Shown here in pieces: positions 61,030 to 64,000 of a stretch of 64,000 nucleotides of DNA. The DNA lies in NCBI GenBank assembly GCA_041391225.1, contig JAWKOL010000033.1, forward strand, positions 9,262-73,261, written 5' to 3'. Positions within the stretch are counted from its first letter, which is position 1, and every line of letters begins with the position of its first letter. The DNA comes from RI-153 sp041391225. Its GTDB lineage: Bacteria > Chloroflexota > Anaerolineae > Caldilineales > Caldilineaceae. Under the pieces are notes generated by a model. That model searched no databases. It was not told where the DNA came from and was given only the letters and a program-made list of their open reading frames with translations. The translations under genes and the position numbers were made by a program.

Positions 61030-62717
61030 CTACTGTTCTTCGTTTGCACTGTCTGCGCTCGCCGGGTTGCGCAGTCGTTCGATTGCCTTACGAATTCGTT
61101 GCCATATCTGCTCAAGATGGGGGATCGATTCCGCCTGTGCGGGGCGCGCGGCAAACTGCACCTGGACGAATTCCTCGGTGATGGTTTGCACTGGTCGCTC
61201 GTCGTCGCTCAATGCGTCTTCGAGCCGGGGGGCGTAGCGTGTGGGCGTTTCGCCAGGACGGCGGGCGACGCCGCTGTCTTCTGCCTCTTGCAACATGGAC
61301 AGATACAGGTAGCGCACACGCTGAGACGGATCCATCTCGCCGCGGCGCAACCCACGCAACGGACGCAGCCAGTCGAAGCCGCTCTTCTTTTCGTTTTGTG
61401 CGTCCTCGTCGTCGGCCAAAGTTGAGGTGCGCCACTGCCCAAACGATTGCCACAACATAAGCCAGGATTGGCGCAGCCGATCCCACCAGGCTTGCAGCCA
61501 GCCAAACTGAACGCCTTTGCCGCTAAGGTAGATGTAAGCGGCATAGCCCAAGAGCAACACCATGATGATCCAGAAAACTGTGCCGCCGAGCCAGGGTGCG
61601 ACTTCCATCTGCGGCTGATTTGGCTCCAACGGCGGCGGCGGCGCGATGGGCGCGGCGGCGGGCGGCGGCGTCTCTTCTCCCCCGCCGGGTATGAGGGCCA
61701 TGAACAGGCCGATGAGCAGGCCAATCACCGAGTAGACGACGAAATAGACCACGTTAAGAAAGCCCATGAGGATGCGCGCCAGCCAGAATGTGCCACCCAA
61801 CGGCAGCAGCGCCGCCGTGATCCCCATCACGCCGATCAGCCCGACGACGTAGACAGGCCAATTGCGCGAGATACTCGTCGATGCGCTGATCTCTTCGATC
61901 TGCCACTGAGCGCGCAAAATAGCCAGGCGACCGATGGCAATCAAGATCAGCCCGACCAAAAAGTAGAGCACACCGCTGCCGATCACCGCGCCGGGGATGG
62001 CCTGACGCGTGATGGCGAAGAGTCCGTTGCTGCTGGGGCCGAACTGACTGCCTGCGGTGAGCAGCAGCATGAACATGCCGCCAAAGATCCAAAATTCCGT
62101 GAAGCGGTTGAGCATGCTGCGGCGATCTGAGCGGATGCGTGAATCGTAGATGGCGCGGTAACGATCCGGCAGTTTATCGGTCAACTCGTCGGGTTTGAGC
62201 GCCATTTCGAGGAACTGGCCTGTAACGGCGGCGGACATGCCCCACGAGAGCAGGATCATGATGATCGACACAACGTAGCTGCCGCTGAGCAGCGCACCCA
62301 GCGGTTGGTAGATGATCTCGTTGACCGTGGGCCAGCCGTCGACGACTGTCCACAACAGGGCGCGGGCGACGAAGAGGAGGATGGCCAGTTCGGCGGCGCG
62401 GTAGGCGAAGGTGCGTCGGTCAGCTGGTCGGGGCGGATCAGCAGTTGGTGGTGGTAGCTGCCCACGGCGGCGCTGCCCACGCCGAGGAAGATCAGTAACT
62501 GACCGTGGGTGATGGGCATCCCTGCCAAAATGTGACGCAGAAAGCCCACCATCGCGACGTCTATGCAGCCCACCAATAGCGTGATCAACAACGGTCGAAA
62601 CAGGGAACTCTGCCAGAGTTCGTCGTAGCGCAGGGGGATGCGGCCGTCTTGCGGTGTTTCGTTCTGCTCCCCAGAAAAAATCTGTGTGGTTTTTGCGGCG
62701 TCGGGGGTATTCGACAT
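61030..62717 (-). CDS. Large membrane protein with DUF4129-like C-terminus, one frame break
   Basis: The protein starts at ATG 62717 (MSNTPDAAKTTQIF), three bases after the DUF58 stop. Near 62415 one or two bases are lost; repaired, the N-terminal part DELWQSSLFRPLLITLLVGCID and GQLLIFLGVGSAAVGSY joins DRRTFAYRAAELAILLFVARALLWTVV. The rest has about eight membrane helices, a Pro/Ala-rich stretch near residue 410 (PPPAAAPIAPPPP) and a soluble C-terminal domain RVRYLYLSMLQEAEDSGVARRPGETPTRYAPRLED, the DUF4129 signature. DUF4129 proteins accompany MoxR-DUF58 pairs and transglutaminase-like proteins. The C-terminal helix LEQIWQRIRKAIERL closes the protein. Function in the complex is unknown. Confidence 0.85.
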
Positions 62718-62719
62718 GG

Positions 62720-63961
62720 TCAGACTCCGGCCACAGGCGCTTGTTGCAGGCGCGACAGATCCGATTCCCAGATGACTTCGTAGGCGGTGATGCCCAGCGC
62801 TTCGGCCCGAGCGTGAGCCTCTTTGAAGTCGGCGTGATGGACGCAGACGAGGACGAGCACGGTGATCCCACGACGGTAGAGTGAGTGGAGCGACCAGATC
62901 AGCGCTTCGCTGAGCCGCGGCGTGACGACGATCAGCGTCGTACCCCAGGTGAGCGAGGTGGCGTGGTTGAGCAGCCACGATTCGATGGCGACGTTGGGAT
63001 GATCGGCGGCGGCTTCGGTGCCGTTTTCGGGCGGCGATTTGCGCAGTTGGATGCGGGCCAGGATGTCGAGGATGGCCATGAGGTGGCCGCGTCCTGTCTG
63101 GCTGTGGATGGGCTGCACTTCGTGTTCGCTAAACGGATCCCAGCCGTTGGAGAAGAGGCCGACGGCCTGGCGATTTTCGGCAAGGTGACTGACCAAAGAT
63201 GCCGCGATCACAATCGCCCATTCACTGCCGCTGTAGCGCTCGCGTGAGGGAAAGGCTTCATCGTTGAGATCGAGCACCACGGTGGTGTCCAGCGCGATGG
63301 ACGGTTGGAATTTCTTCACCAGCAGCGTGTTCTCGTGGGCGCTGGCGCGCCAGTGGATGTGGCGCATGCTGTCGCCGCTGTCGTAGGGACGCACGCCGCC
63401 GATGCGGGTGGGGTCCTCGAAGATGCGTTGGCGTGTCTTCACCGTGCCGAAGGGGAGTTGGCTGGGCAGGCCCAACTGTGGCAGCGTCAACACCTGCGGG
63501 TAGACGGTGAGGTGGGTGGGGTTGCTTTCTTGCCAGGCGCTTTCGGCGAACCCGAAGAGATCGCCGGTGTAGAGGCGCAGCGGACCGACGTCGTAGTAGC
63601 CGCGGCGCTGACAGTGCAGACGGAAGGTGTGTTGCGCCTGTGAGCGCCCGCCCACGCTGAGTACGGTCTTGTATGAGTCACTGCTCTGGAGTTCGATGGG
63701 CGCGCTTTCGTGGATGCGCAGCCAGGGGACGGGCAGGCGACTCTTGTTGGTGACGACGATTTCCACGTCCACGTCTTCGCCGGTGAAGGCTTTGGGGTTG
63801 AGGCGACGGCTGACGGTGATTTTGCCGAGGCTGCGTCGCACCCACCAGTGGCTGAACAGCCACACCCCGCCCACGACGTAGATCAGATAGTAGATCCAGT
63901 CCATGCGCAGGAAGATGGCGATGCCAAACAGGAAGATGAGGAGGAAGAAGAAGTCGACCAT
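62720..63961 (-). CDS. DUF58 protein of a second MoxR module
   Basis: The 413-residue protein has two N-terminal helices (FFFLLIFLFGIAIFLRMDWIYYLIYVVGGVWLF), a beta-rich domain with KAFTGEDVDVEIVVTNKSRLPVPWLRI and the DUF58 core FEDPTRIGGVRPYDSGDSMRHIHWRASAHENTLLVKKFQPSIALDTTVVLDL. It resembles the 51.4 kb copy in plan but is not a recent duplicate. The start codon (63961) lies just after the end of an incoming reading frame and the stop touches the following membrane protein gene, so MoxR-DUF58-DUF4129 is one operon on the minus strand. Confidence 0.93.
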   Translation of the reverse strand: MVDFFFLLIFLFGIAIFLRMDWIYYLIYVVGGVWLFSHWWVRRSLGKITVSRRLNPKAFTGEDVDVEIVVTNKSRLPVPWLRIHESAPIELQSSDSYKTVLSVGGRSQAQHTFRLHCQRRGYYDVGPLRLYTGDLFGFAESAWQESNPTHLTVYPQVLTLPQLGLPSQLPFGTVKTRQRIFEDPTRIGGVRPYDSGDSMRHIHWRASAHENTLLVKKFQPSIALDTTVVLDLNDEAFPSRERYSGSEWAIVIAASLVSHLAENRQAVGLFSNGWDPFSEHEVQPIHSQTGRGHLMAILDILARIQLRKSPPENGTEAAADHPNVAIESWLLNHATSLTWGTTLIVVTPRLSEALIWSLHSLYRRGITVLVLVCVHHADFKEAHARAEALGITAYEVIWESDLSRLQQAPVAGV

Positions 63962-63964
63962 TGG

Positions 63965-64000
63965 TTAGGGCATGGCTCCCAGATCCACCGGCACCTGTTC
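63965..64000 (-). CDS. 3' end of a gene cut by the window edge, probably MoxR-type ATPase
   Basis: The last 36 bases read on the minus strand as EQVPVDLGAMP followed by TAA, three bases before the DUF58 start. A MoxR ATPase is expected here by analogy with the 50.4 kb module, and the EQVPV ending fits C-terminal tails of MoxR proteins. Only 11 residues are seen, so the call rests on position. Confidence 0.4.
   Translation of the reverse strand, partial: EQVPVDLGAMP

Overview
The window looks like a chromosomal stretch of a high-GC, didermless bacterium of the phylum Chloroflexota, probably near Caldilineae/Anaerolineae. This is inferred from gene content, not from a marker search. The clues are lipoproteins with long Pro/Thr- or Ala/Glu-rich linkers after the lipobox, processive diacylglycerol glycosyltransferases, a coenzyme F420 ligase, a Rex repressor, MoxR-DUF58 modules and no LPS genes. 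No rRNA or tRNA gene was seen.

Layout. 0-4.2 kb: a large secreted protein (P-domain, Ig-like repeats, WD40 propeller) with many reading-frame breaks. 4.2-5.7 kb: a truncated IS256-family element. 5.7-9.1 kb: a MacB/LolCDE-type ABC exporter. 9.2-14.5 kb: M24 peptidase, HIT protein, BrnTA toxin-antitoxin, DNA polymerase sliding clamp, ECF sigma factor. 14.6-18.4 kb: a sulfur operon (rhodanese, YeeE/YedE thiosulfate permease, TusA, rhodanese lipoprotein) behind a promoter, a structured leader or small RNA and two terminators. 18.5-22.4 kb: membrane protein, leucyl aminopeptidase, aminotransferase. 22.7-26.9 kb: sugar ABC transporter and amidohydrolase. 26.9-34 kb: envelope glycolipid and exopolysaccharide glycosyltransferases. 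34-42 kb: amino-acid binding protein, SDR, CofE, YqeB-like protein, an orphan gyrase-A C-terminal propeller, a sarcosine-oxidase-like flavoenzyme and another glycosyltransferase. 42-47 kb: LacI-regulated sugar ABC transporter with a consensus promoter and perfect operator. 47-55.3 kb: an 882-residue multidomain protein, thioesterase, MoxR-DUF58, and a hexuronate pair (UxaE plus SDR). 55.4-61 kb: Rex, RsmG, DtxR-type regulator, Nudix, and an S1-S21-IF1 translation-initiation cluster. 61-64 kb: a second MoxR-DUF58 module with a membrane protein.

Two properties cut across the window. First, many genes carry frame breaks; every one I could reconstruct is repaired by restoring one base, usually in a short G or C run, so sequencing under-calls are more likely than gene decay. 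Second, about fifteen intergenic sites carry degenerate 7-bp tandem arrays, often as two inverted arms forming a hairpin and usually starting at or just after a stop codon. The heptad sequence differs between sites, but both arms of one site share it. Several arrays supply the last residues and stop codon of a gene and one lies inside a glycosyltransferase. They resemble the STRR heptamer repeats of filamentous cyanobacteria and are the most unusual structure seen here.
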